A stretch of DNA of 38,364 nt from positions 1 to 38,364 of the forward strand of contig JAGSHB010000039.1 in the NCBI GenBank assembly GCA_023954815.1, in the 5' to 3' direction. Below, piece by piece: positions 8,543-16,890 of this stretch. Source of the stretch: Myxococcales bacterium (lineage in GTDB: Bacteria > Myxococcota_A > UBA9042). The notes under the pieces were generated by a model, which worked only from the letters and a program-made list of their open reading frames with translations, did no database searches and was not told where the DNA came from. Position 1 is the first letter of the stretch; each line of letters begins with the position of its first letter. The position numbers and the translations under genes were made by a program.

Positions 8543-10012
8543 CTAATCACCTAGCCGTGCAGGGCGCTCCGCCAGATGCCAAGCGAGGGTCGCCATGGCC
8601 GCCGCAGACAGACTCAACTCCTGGGGGTCCACCTTGTCCACCGTATCGGCCTTGGTGTGGTGGTAATCGAAGTAGCGCTCGCCGTGGGTAAATAGACCGA
8701 GCGCTGGCACCCCATGACGCCGGAACCAGCCCACATCTGGTGCTGATGACCCTGGCTTGACGGTCATGCTGGCCACCGCTGGCGCCACCGCACGCGCCCG
8801 CGGAAGAAAGGCTGCGACGGTCTCGGCGGCGCGCCGCTGGCGCTCGGGATCACGCACCGAGACCCCCCATCTGACGGGCAGAAAGCCGCCCGCGTCCGCC
8901 TCGATTGCAGCGACGTGATTGGGCAGCTCCGCCTTGTGTCGCTTCAAGTAACTCCGCACACCAGCCATGCCGTTTTCCTCGTTGGTCCACAGCACCGCCC
9001 GAATCGTACGGCGCGGCTGCAGCCCGAGTCGCTTGAGGGTCATCAGCGTCTCCATGGCCATGATCACACCCACGCCGTCATCGTGCGCGCCCTGCCCCAC
9101 ATCCCACGAGTCGATGTGGCCACTGACGATGACCACCTCCTCGGGACGCTCTCGACCGATGATCTCCGCGACCACGTTGGCGCTCTTGCTCGGGGTCTTA
9201 AATGACGCGCCCATGGTCAGCCGGACGCGCACTTTGTGGCCGGCTTGAGTGAGCCGGTCGATGCGATCGGCATCCTCGGTGCTGAGGGCGGCTGCCGGTA
9301 TTTTCCGCGTTTTATTGTCATATCGCAGCATGCCGGTGTGAGGAGAGCGCAGGCTCCGGGCGGTCACCGAACGAATGAGCACAGCGACGGCGCCTCTCTT
9401 GGCAGCCATGATCGCACCTTTGACCCGATAGACCACGGTCTTGCCGTAGCAGGCACCATCGTGCTCGGTCCACGCTGGCATGGGATTGTTGAACAGGACG
9501 ATTTTGCCGTGAACCCGGTCTCCAAGCGCGTGGAATTCGGCGTCGTTGTGAACCACCAGCACCTCGCTCGTCACCCCGGCGGGCGGCGTCCCCACGGAGT
9601 TGCCCAGGCCAAGCATCGCCATGGAAACAGACTGCCCAGCGATTTTGGGGGACAGCAGCGTGGCGCTCTCTTGGCCACGGACCCAGTGAGGGACGATGAC
9701 CTCTTCCCGCCGAGCGTTGGTGATTCCGCCAGCTTTGAGGGTCTGCACGGCCCAATCGATGGCGCCCTCAAGGCTCGCGCTGCCGCTGAGACGGTGGCCC
9801 CACGTGTCACATAGCGTCGCCAACAGCCGCCAAGCGTGCCCGTCTTTGGTGAGGTCCTTTGCAATAAGAAGGACCGGATCGCTGGGGTTTGAGACGGAAT
9901 CCGGCTTCGGCGGGTGCCCGCAACCTACGCTCCAGATGAGGCAAAAAACGACGACCCCACGGCCGACAAACGGACGCGCGATAGATCCCCATTCCTGTTG
10001 GCTTGCGCCCAT
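8543..10012 (-). CDS. M28-family zinc metallopeptidase lipoprotein (carboxypeptidase Q-like)
   Basis: 489 residues. An N-terminal hydrophobic stretch ends at SVGC (Cys31), a plausible lipobox, so it is probably a periplasmic or outer-membrane exopeptidase. A PA-like region occupies about residues 100-260. The peptidase domain then shows the M28 two-zinc ligand order: His299 in SGHIDSWD, Asp311 in GAHDDG, the Glu pair in TNEENG (about 345-346), Asp373 in EADAGG, and a late His in DYHHTKADT. The order matches aminopeptidases and PGCP-like dipeptidases; the exact substrate cannot be told. AGGAG lies 6 bp before the ATG. The gene is divergent from the Sel1-like lipoprotein. Confidence 0.9.
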   Translation of the reverse strand: MGASQQEWGSIARPFVGRGVVVFCLIWSVGCGHPPKPDSVSNPSDPVLLIAKDLTKDGHAWRLLATLCDTWGHRLSGSASLEGAIDWAVQTLKAGGITNARREEVIVPHWVRGQESATLLSPKIAGQSVSMAMLGLGNSVGTPPAGVTSEVLVVHNDAEFHALGDRVHGKIVLFNNPMPAWTEHDGACYGKTVVYRVKGAIMAAKRGAVAVLIRSVTARSLRSPHTGMLRYDNKTRKIPAAALSTEDADRIDRLTQAGHKVRVRLTMGASFKTPSKSANVVAEIIGRERPEEVVIVSGHIDSWDVGQGAHDDGVGVIMAMETLMTLKRLGLQPRRTIRAVLWTNEENGMAGVRSYLKRHKAELPNHVAAIEADAGGFLPVRWGVSVRDPERQRRAAETVAAFLPRARAVAPAVASMTVKPGSSAPDVGWFRRHGVPALGLFTHGERYFDYHHTKADTVDKVDPQELSLSAAAMATLAWHLAERPARLGD

Positions 10013-10266
10013 GATGAACTCCTGATGGGCCGGAGACTATGCCGTGTTCTCAGCGCAAACAACGTCGATGAGCTAGGTGGCCCGCCGGATGCGGACAACA
10101 GCCACATGCGCGCTCGCTAGCGCCGCTGAGACGGGCAATCGTCACGTTCTAGCGCCCGGAATGTCAGCGGGAACGGGGCCGTCAACACCTTCCATCACGC
10201 CCGTGGTCGGTGTACGGTGCCGAAGGTCACCTCGTTCGATTGTTATTCCACTCACAGGAGCTGGCG

Positions 10267-10899
10267 ATGAGCCGTCTATCTTCTCCGATCTCAAAATGGC
10301 TACTACCCGTGCTGATCATCGCGCCCACATTCGCTGCATGCGGCGGCGGTGGCGGTGGCATCGGCGCCGTCAACAGCATGCCGAGTCGCGCCACAAACAA
10401 GGCGATGAGCAAAGCCGAGGACTGTGACGACGGCGACATGAAAGCCTGCAACTGGGTCGGCATCTGGTTCATGGTTGGCGGCGCCGGCAAGGACCGAAAA
10501 TACGAGGGCAAGCGCTACATGCGCCACGCCTGCAAGAACGGCTACCGGCCTGCCTGCAAGCTCGCGCGGGCGCTGGGCAAGCGCCGCACCAAGTCGTCGT
10601 CATCAACGACGCGTCGCAGGACGAGCGGGCAACGTGCGGAAGCTGCGTTGCCCTACAGCGCGCCGGACAATGTTCGTACCGTCGCGCGCCGCTGTGACCG
10701 TGGCAATCTGAAGTCCTGCCACACGATCGGCGCTTGGTTGCTCCTCGGAAAGGGCGATACGCCGGGCAAGAAGCGCCGGGTGGCAGGCCTGAAGATCATT
10801 CAGAAGAACTGCAAGGCCGGTTACTCGAAGAGCTGCACGCTGATCCAGAAGCTCAAAGAGATGATCCGCAAGAAAAAGCAGCGGCAGGGCTCCATTTAA
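10267..10899 (+). CDS. Lipoprotein with two Cys-containing Sel1-like repeats
   Basis: 210 residues. The signal peptide ends in a lipobox (PTFAAC) followed by a Gly run. Two similar blocks follow, each with the pattern C-D-x-G-(D/N)-x-K-(A/S)-C-x-x-(I/V)-G-x-W and, about 35 residues later, a second C-K-x-G-Y-x-(P/K)-(A/S)-C. This is the Cys-paired variant of Sel1/TPR-like repeats known from Helicobacter Hcp proteins, where each disulfide ties an alpha/alpha hairpin. A Ser/Thr/Arg-rich linker separates the blocks and the C-terminus is Lys/Arg-rich. AGGAG 6 bp upstream fixes this ATG over one 19 codons earlier. Probably a protein-binding scaffold; the partner is unknown. Confidence 0.8.
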   Translation: MSRLSSPISKWLLPVLIIAPTFAACGGGGGGIGAVNSMPSRATNKAMSKAEDCDDGDMKACNWVGIWFMVGGAGKDRKYEGKRYMRHACKNGYRPACKLARALGKRRTKSSSSTTRRRTSGQRAEAALPYSAPDNVRTVARRCDRGNLKSCHTIGAWLLLGKGDTPGKKRRVAGLKIIQKNCKAGYSKSCTLIQKLKEMIRKKKQRQGSI

Positions 10900-10930
10900 C
10901 CCAGCCTGCCCATCATTGAACCGACGCGCC

Positions 10931-11803
10931 TCAATCGAGACCGAACACGGCGCGTGCTTGCGCGGGCGTGGCGATGGGCCGACCCACGTCGGTCGCGGTC
11001 TGCACCAACGCCTCCACCAGCGGCCCGTTGCTGGTGACCTTGGTGCCATCGGGCAAGTAGAAGGTGTCCTCTAGACCGGTGCGTAAGTGCCCGCCCAGCT
11101 CGGCAGTGGCGCGGTGGACCGGCCAGATCTCCTGCCGGCCAATCGCGATGGTCTGCCAGTGCGCGCCTTCGGGCATCTCATCGACCAGCAGCGGCAGCCA
11201 CGCCGCCTTCGCGGGCATCCCCGACGCCACGCCCATCACCAAGCTGATATGCACCGGATCGGGCAGCATGCCGGCCTTGCGGAACATGGCGACGCTGCGA
11301 ACGATACCGGTGTCGAAGCACTCGCATTCGGGGACGATGTTGTGCTTTGCCATGGCGTCGGCGAAGGCCTGAACTTTGGCCACAGGGTTGTCAAAAAGCA
11401 TGGGTGGCCAGGCCCAACTGCCGTTACTCCGCAGCTTGAGATAGTTGAGGGAGCCTGCGTTTAGGGCCGCAATCTCGGGCTTTCCGCTCTCCAAGCACGC
11501 CAGCGGCCCGGAAAGTTCGTCTCCGAAGACACCCGTGCTGAAATTGAGCAGCATTTGCGGGCACCGGGCGCGAATCGCGTCCGCGATATCTTTGGCTACG
11601 GTCGGGTTCCAGGTCGGCAGGTGGCCCTTGCCTTCGCGCTGGTCGCGAAAGTGCAGGTGGACCACCGTCGCGCCTGCATTGAACGCCCGCTCAGCCTCAT
11701 CAGCCATCTCCTCGGGTGTCACCGGTACATGGTGCCGCGCCGGGTCGGTGAGCACGCCAGTCAGGGCGCATGTCACCACGGCGGGCTGGGTTGGATCACT
11801 CAT
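10931..11803 (-). CDS. BKACE (DUF849) beta-keto acid cleavage enzyme
   Basis: 290 residues, a cytoplasmic TIM-barrel enzyme family. Known members condense a beta-keto acid with acetyl-CoA and release acetoacetate and a new acyl-CoA (Kce, from lysine fermentation, is the model). Zinc ligands are visible as His49 and His51 in VVHLHFRD. The block RTGLED gives Arg241, Glu245 and Asp246 with the spacing of Arg226, Glu230 and Asp231 in Kce, so it should be active. The substrate cannot be read from sequence. The start at 11803 has AGGAG 7 bp upstream; the longer open frame would run into the biotin carboxylase gene. It is the last gene of the carboxylase operon, 50 bp after the alpha subunit, which suggests a role in the same catabolic path. 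Confidence 0.88.
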   Translation of the reverse strand: MSDPTQPAVVTCALTGVLTDPARHHVPVTPEEMADEAERAFNAGATVVHLHFRDQREGKGHLPTWNPTVAKDIADAIRARCPQMLLNFSTGVFGDELSGPLACLESGKPEIAALNAGSLNYLKLRSNGSWAWPPMLFDNPVAKVQAFADAMAKHNIVPECECFDTGIVRSVAMFRKAGMLPDPVHISLVMGVASGMPAKAAWLPLLVDEMPEGAHWQTIAIGRQEIWPVHRATAELGGHLRTGLEDTFYLPDGTKVTSNGPLVEALVQTATDVGRPIATPAQARAVFGLD

Positions 11804-11853
11804 GGGATACTCCTGCGAAGGCGGCTCTGGGTCATGACAACGGACTATACGGG

Positions 11854-13824
11854 CTACAGCGCGACGAGCACTTGGCCCGCAGCGACGTTGTCGCCATCTG
11901 TACAATGGAGCGCTGTGACGGTGCCGTCCGTGGGCGCGCGCAATACCGTCAGCATCTTCATCGCCTCCAAGGTCACCAGCGGCTGACCGGCGGTGACGGC
12001 GTCTCCCACATCCACGTGCACAACGCCGACCATCGCGGCGCTCGGTGCGATGATGGCGCCGACTGGCAACTCCGGCGGCGCTGGCACGGGCAGAAGCGAC
12101 CGTTCGATCAATGCTTCGGCGTCGTGACCCGGTCGCTGAATCCAGAGTTGCTCACCATCTTCGCGCACGCGGTAGGTCTGCACGCGCCCCTGCACTTCGA
12201 GCCGAATCCAGCCGTCCCCATCAGCCAGCCAACGAAGCTGGCCAGTGGGCGCAATCGGCGTCATGAGCGCGTCGTCCGGCTGATGATCGACCGAAAAGAG
12301 CCAGTCCTTGCCGCCCGCGTGCTCGAGAAACACGTGCGCTTCGTCGCCGGCGGGCGTCACAATCACCGTCACATCGGCGCGCCAAGGGTTGCTCCGAAAG
12401 CGGCTTTGCAGGGCTGAACCATGCCGAACCAGCGCGGCGGCAACGAACCACGGATCAGTCATCGCCTCCTGAGGCGCCGCGATGCCCAAACGCTGAAGCA
12501 TCTGGGTAGACGTGCGACCGGCGCGGAAATCGGGGTGATCGAGCACAGCCATCAAAAAAGCGCGGTTGTTGGTCAGGCCGAGCAGCTCGGTAGCGTCGAG
12601 CCCCCGATGCAACTTCCGAATGGCGGTGTCCCGGTCGGGAGCAAAGGCGATGAGTTTGGCGACCATGGAGTCGTAGTAGACCGAGACCCGGTCTTGACGA
12701 AGCAGCGCCGTGTCCACCCGAACGCCATCTGGCGCGACGAACGAGCGCACCTCTCCCGCCTGGGGCCGATGGTCGTCTCTGGCATCTTCGGCACACAGCC
12801 GCGCTTCGATGGCGTGCCCCCGCTGGGTGATGTCGGACTGCGTCAGCCACAGCGACTGCCCCATGGCGATCCGCAGCTGAGAGACCACCAAGTCGATGCC
12901 GGTGACCAGCTCAGTCACCGGATGCTCGACCTGGATGCGGGCGTTGACCTCCAGGAAGTAGGCCTCGCCTGTCTGGTCGTCGACGAGGAACTCAACCGTC
13001 CCAGCGCCGGCATACCCAATGTGACTGACCAGCTTCAGGGCATCATTGCAGAGCTGATCGCGGGCTTGTGGGCTCAATCCTGGGGACGGGGACTCCTCGA
13101 TCAGCTTTTGATGCCGGCGCTGCACCGAGCACTCTCGCTCGAAGAGATGCACGCCCTTGCCGTGGTGATCGCACAGCACCTGAACCTCGATATGGCGCCC
13201 ACTGGCGACAAAGCGCTCGAGCAGCAGAGCGTCGTCACCAAAAGCGTTGGCTGCTTCTTGGCGCGCCTCGGTCCAGGCGCTGAGCAGCTCACGAGGCTCG
13301 GTCACGACGCGCATCCCCCGCCCACCACCGCCAGCGACGGCTTTGATGAGCAGCGGAAACCCGAGGGCGGTGGCGGCCTGTGCGATACTCTCAGCATCGA
13401 GATTTCGGCCTTCCACACCCGGCACCACGGCGATACCCAAGGCCAGCGCCTGGTTCTTGGCGGTGTCCTTTTCGGCCATCGCAACCATGGCGTGGGGCGG
13501 CGGTCCGACCCACACCAAACCTGCGTCGATGACCTGCCGCGCGAAGTCTGGGCGCTCTGCCAAGAAGCCGTACCCCGGATGCACCGCCTGGGCGCCCGAT
13601 TGCGCTGCAACGGCCAAAATCCGGGGAATTTGCAGGTAGGGGATGCCGTCGGCCTCGTCCCCCAACCAGTACGCCTCATCGGCTAGCGCGACGTGCATGG
13701 CGTCTCGGTCCTCGCTGCCGTACAGCGCGATGGTGCGAAGACCGAGCTCCTTGGCGGCGCGGATAATGCGCACGGCGATCTCACCGCGATTGGCGATGAG
13801 TAGGCTGTCAAAGGGTCCGTGCAT
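11854..13824 (-). CDS. Acyl-CoA carboxylase alpha subunit (biotin carboxylase plus BCCP)
   Basis: 656 residues. The N-terminal biotin carboxylase domain starts LLIANRGEIAVRIIRAAKELG and contains the Gly-rich ATP lid (GGGGRGMR) and EVNARIQVEHPVTE. A linker region follows, and the C-terminal biotinyl domain carries EAMKM with the biotinylated lysine near residue 623. This full-length form is that of methylcrotonyl-, geranyl- and AccA-type subunits. It fixes bicarbonate onto biotin for the carboxyltransferase encoded 51 bp upstream. GGAGG precedes the ATG. Whether the acyl substrate is 3-methylcrotonyl-CoA or another compound is open. Confidence 0.95.
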   Translation of the reverse strand: MHGPFDSLLIANRGEIAVRIIRAAKELGLRTIALYGSEDRDAMHVALADEAYWLGDEADGIPYLQIPRILAVAAQSGAQAVHPGYGFLAERPDFARQVIDAGLVWVGPPPHAMVAMAEKDTAKNQALALGIAVVPGVEGRNLDAESIAQAATALGFPLLIKAVAGGGGRGMRVVTEPRELLSAWTEARQEAANAFGDDALLLERFVASGRHIEVQVLCDHHGKGVHLFERECSVQRRHQKLIEESPSPGLSPQARDQLCNDALKLVSHIGYAGAGTVEFLVDDQTGEAYFLEVNARIQVEHPVTELVTGIDLVVSQLRIAMGQSLWLTQSDITQRGHAIEARLCAEDARDDHRPQAGEVRSFVAPDGVRVDTALLRQDRVSVYYDSMVAKLIAFAPDRDTAIRKLHRGLDATELLGLTNNRAFLMAVLDHPDFRAGRTSTQMLQRLGIAAPQEAMTDPWFVAAALVRHGSALQSRFRSNPWRADVTVIVTPAGDEAHVFLEHAGGKDWLFSVDHQPDDALMTPIAPTGQLRWLADGDGWIRLEVQGRVQTYRVREDGEQLWIQRPGHDAEALIERSLLPVPAPPELPVGAIIAPSAAMVGVVHVDVGDAVTAGQPLVTLEAMKMLTVLRAPTDGTVTALHCTDGDNVAAGQVLVAL

Positions 13825-13875
13825 GTCTCCTCCGATCGGTCGTTAAGCGGGGCGGTCCGGCTAGGGCTCGTTTCA

Positions 13876-15489
13876 TCACATGCGGAGCACGCCGAACTTC
13901 GGCTGTCCTGCCCCGCGCACATCCCGGTTCCAGGCGGCGGCGAGCCCCATCGCCAGTGCCTGCCGGGTGTGTCTGGGATCGATGATGCCGTCATCCCACA
14001 GGCGGCTGGTGGCGTAGTAGGGATCGGCCGTGCGGTCGAACTCAGCGATGACGGTCGCTTCCATGTCAGCCATATCGGACGGCAGCGGCTCGCCGCCCAT
14101 GCGCCGGATGGCCGCCTCCTGCACGATACGCATCACGCGCGCGGCCTGCGGGCCACCCATCACGCCGATCTTGGAGCAGGGCCAGGTCAGCAGCAGCCGT
14201 GGATCGTAGGCTCGGCCGCACATCCCGTAGTTGCCGGCGCCATAGCTACCGCCCACGAGCACGGTGAACTGCGGCACCGTGGCCGTGCTGACGGCGTGCA
14301 CCATCTTCGAGCCGTCTTTGACGATGCCGCCGCGCTCGGCCTCCTGCCCCACCATGAAGCCAGTGATGTTTTGCAGGTAGACCAGGGGGGTGCGTTGCTG
14401 ATTGCAGAGCTGAATGAAGTGGGTCGCCTTCTGCGCTGCGCTCGAATATAGCGGGCCGTTGTTGCCCAAGATGCCGACCCGATAGCCATCAATCCAGGCG
14501 ATGCCGCACACCAACGTGTCGCCGTAGCCGGCACGAAACTCGTCAAATTCACTGCCGTCGACAATACGCGCGATGACCTCTCGCATGTCGAAGGGCAGCC
14601 GCAAATCTGGCGGCACGATGCCCAAGAGTTCATCGGGATCGTACTTGGGCGGCTTGGGTGCTCTGCGCTCTGTATGGTGGGTCGAACAGCCGAGGTTGCC
14701 GATGATCTCCCGGCCAATACGGATGGCGTCGGCGTCGTCTTCGGCCAAGTAGTCACACAGACCGCTGACCGTGTGATGCATCTCGGCGCCGCCCAGCTCG
14801 GCGTCGGTGGCGTCCTCGCCCAGCGCTGCTTTGACCAGGGGCGGGCCCGCCAGATAGACGCTGGCCTTGTCCCGCACCATCACGTTGATGTCGCTCATCC
14901 CCGGCACATAAGCCCCGCCAGCGGTCGACGAACCAAAGACCAAGCTGACCTGCGCCAGCCCCTCGGCGGACATCTGCGCTTGGTTTGCAAACCCCCGACC
15001 GCCGCGGTTACCCATGGCGAAGAGCTCGGCTTGGTAGAGCAGGTTGGCGCCAGCAGATTCGGTCAGCGCGACGCTGGGAAGCCCGTTTTCTCGGGCGATT
15101 TGCTGCGCACGCACCAGCTTGTCGGCGGTCGCCGGATAGATGGCCCCGCCTTTGACCCGGGTGTCGTTGGCCGAGATCACACACAGCCGCCCAGCCACGT
15201 GACCGATGCCGGTAATGCAGCCTGCGCCCGGGCTCTCGTCGTCGTATTGGCCCCAAGCAGCCAAGGGAGACAGCTCCAGAAAGCTGCCGTCGCGGTCGAG
15301 TAGGCGCTCGAGTCGTTCCCGGGCGTTGAGCTTGTCTCGCTTACGCAGTTTGGCCGCTGCGCGCGGACCGCCAGCGTTTCGGGCTTTGGCCATGCGTTGT
15401 TGCAGCTCAGTGAGCAGCGACAGGGTGTGCGCACGGCGCTGCCGATAGTCGTGGCTGTGGGTCATCAGATGCGAGGGCAGCACTGCCAT
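13876..15489 (-). CDS. Acyl-CoA carboxylase beta subunit (carboxyltransferase), MCC/AccD2-like
   Basis: 537 residues with both halves of the carboxyltransferase fold. The first half has RLCVISANDTRVKGG, then SAGANLLYQAELF and GSSTAGGAYVPGMSD, the acyl-CoA and oxyanion sites of MCC-beta and mycobacterial AccD2-type proteins. The second half has LGNNGPLYSSAAQKATHFIQLC and GGSYGAGNYGMCGRAYDPR. It transfers carboxyl from biotin to an enoyl- or acyl-CoA. By eye the sequence is nearer to AccD2 and methylcrotonyl or geranyl forms than to propionyl-CoA carboxylase. AGGAG 5 bp upstream fits the start at 15489. It is the first gene of the beta-alpha-BKACE operon and is divergent from the flavoprotein gene. 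Confidence 0.94.
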   Translation of the reverse strand: MAVLPSHLMTHSHDYRQRRAHTLSLLTELQQRMAKARNAGGPRAAAKLRKRDKLNARERLERLLDRDGSFLELSPLAAWGQYDDESPGAGCITGIGHVAGRLCVISANDTRVKGGAIYPATADKLVRAQQIARENGLPSVALTESAGANLLYQAELFAMGNRGGRGFANQAQMSAEGLAQVSLVFGSSTAGGAYVPGMSDINVMVRDKASVYLAGPPLVKAALGEDATDAELGGAEMHHTVSGLCDYLAEDDADAIRIGREIIGNLGCSTHHTERRAPKPPKYDPDELLGIVPPDLRLPFDMREVIARIVDGSEFDEFRAGYGDTLVCGIAWIDGYRVGILGNNGPLYSSAAQKATHFIQLCNQQRTPLVYLQNITGFMVGQEAERGGIVKDGSKMVHAVSTATVPQFTVLVGGSYGAGNYGMCGRAYDPRLLLTWPCSKIGVMGGPQAARVMRIVQEAAIRRMGGEPLPSDMADMEATVIAEFDRTADPYYATSRLWDDGIIDPRHTRQALAMGLAAAWNRDVRGAGQPKFGVLRM

Positions 15490-15591
15490 GGGCGGCTCCT
15501 GTTCTGGGTAGCGCCGGGAGAGTAGCGCGTGTCATAGCGATCGTCGAAGGGCGCCTTTCATTGTGGGGGCAATCGCGCTACAGCGGGGCCC

Positions 15592-16851
15592 ATGAGCGTC
15601 CTCCCTGACAACTCGCCCGATCAGCCCTTACCCGTCGTGGTGGTTGGCGCGGGCGCCGCCGGCTTGATGGCAGCCCTGTTCGCCGCACGGGCAGGTGCAG
15701 ACGTAACGCTGCTGGAAGGCGGCAAAAAGCCAGGATTGAAGATCCTCGCCAGCGGCGGTGGCCGGTGCAACGTGTTGCCGTCCGAAACCCAGTTGAGCGA
15801 CTTCTTCACCCACGGATCGGAAAAGGCGATGCGCAATGTGCTGCGCAGCTGGCCGCTGGATGCAGTCACCCGCTTTTTCACCGATGACCTGGGCATCCCG
15901 CTCAAGACCGAGGCGAGCGGCAAGGTCTTTCCGCGGAGCGACAGCGCCCGTGATGTACTTCAGTGCTTGTTGGATGCGTGCGGCGCTGCCGGCGTGCGCC
16001 TCGTCACGCGGGCCAAGGTTCACGCGGCGACGCAGGTCGACGCAAACACCTGGCAACTGCGGCTCGCCGACCGTCCGGCGCTCTACGCACGTCAGGTGAT
16101 CTTGGCCACCGGCGGCTTGTCGTTGCCCAAGTCGGGTAGTGATGGCACCGGCTGGCGCGTGACGACACAGCTCGGTCACACGCTCACACCGAGGTTTCCA
16201 GCGCTCGTGCCACTGACGATCTCTGAGCCGACCTTTCGCGCGCTTGCGGGGGTCAGCATCCCGGCGACGCTCGAAGTCCGGCAACACAACAAGCTCATCG
16301 GCCGAGAAGTGGGCGACATCTTGTTCACCCACCGGGGGCTTTCCGGCCCCGCCATCTTGCAAGTCAGTCGCCATCTGGCCTGTGACGGCGGACTGGAGCG
16401 CCAACTGACGATGCATTTCGGCGAGGTGGATTGGCGTGAGCAGCTCGCTGATGGCCGCGGTGGTCGCACCGTGGCCATGGCGATTCGCCCCCACCTACCG
16501 AGACGACTCGCAGATGCATTGATTGAGCGAGCTGGGGTGCCGCCAGAGACCCGACTCGCCGGGCTCAAGAAGCCAGCCCGCAAAGCGCTCATGCAACAGC
16601 TCGAGCGCTGCCCTGTCGCGGTCAATGGCACGGAGGGCTATCGCACCGCCGAGGTGACGGCGGGCGGTATTCCGCTCACGGAAGTACAGCTGAAAACCCT
16701 CGAAAGTCGCGTCGCGCCGGGGCTTTTTCTGTGTGGAGAGCTTTTGGATGTGACCGGCAGACTCGGTGGCTACAACTTTCTGTGGGCCTGGGTCAGCGGA
16801 CGGCGGGCGGGGCAAGCCGCGGCCAAGCGCCTCCTTGATACGGCGGGATAG
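15592..16851 (+). CDS. YhiN/BaiN (HI0933)-family flavoprotein
   Basis: 419 residues, soluble, with an N-terminal FAD-binding Rossmann motif (VVVVGAGAAGLMAA, GxGxxG at 19-24) and the family block GLKILASGGGRCN (48-60). The C-terminus has the second family block, VTAGGIPLTEV...LFLCGELLDVTGRLGGYNFLWAW. Members are NAD(P)/FAD-dependent oxidoreductases; BaiN reduces bile-acid enones in Clostridium, but most have no known substrate. The gene sits on the opposite strand between the acyl-CoA dehydrogenase and carboxylase genes and shares a 102-bp promoter region with the latter. A metabolic link is possible but unproven. Confidence 0.93.
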   Translation: MSVLPDNSPDQPLPVVVVGAGAAGLMAALFAARAGADVTLLEGGKKPGLKILASGGGRCNVLPSETQLSDFFTHGSEKAMRNVLRSWPLDAVTRFFTDDLGIPLKTEASGKVFPRSDSARDVLQCLLDACGAAGVRLVTRAKVHAATQVDANTWQLRLADRPALYARQVILATGGLSLPKSGSDGTGWRVTTQLGHTLTPRFPALVPLTISEPTFRALAGVSIPATLEVRQHNKLIGREVGDILFTHRGLSGPAILQVSRHLACDGGLERQLTMHFGEVDWREQLADGRGGRTVAMAIRPHLPRRLADALIERAGVPPETRLAGLKKPARKALMQQLERCPVAVNGTEGYRTAEVTAGGIPLTEVQLKTLESRVAPGLFLCGELLDVTGRLGGYNFLWAWVSGRRAGQAAAKRLLDTAG

Positions 16852-16890
16852 CGACACCGGCTACCAGCGCTCGGAATCGCCTACGGCTTT

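Noticed and set aside
12421-13686. 421-codon plus-strand frame opposite the biotin carboxylase gene
   Set aside because: The minus strand encodes a clear, complete biotin carboxylase; the plus frame is a GC-rich shadow with no recognisable features.
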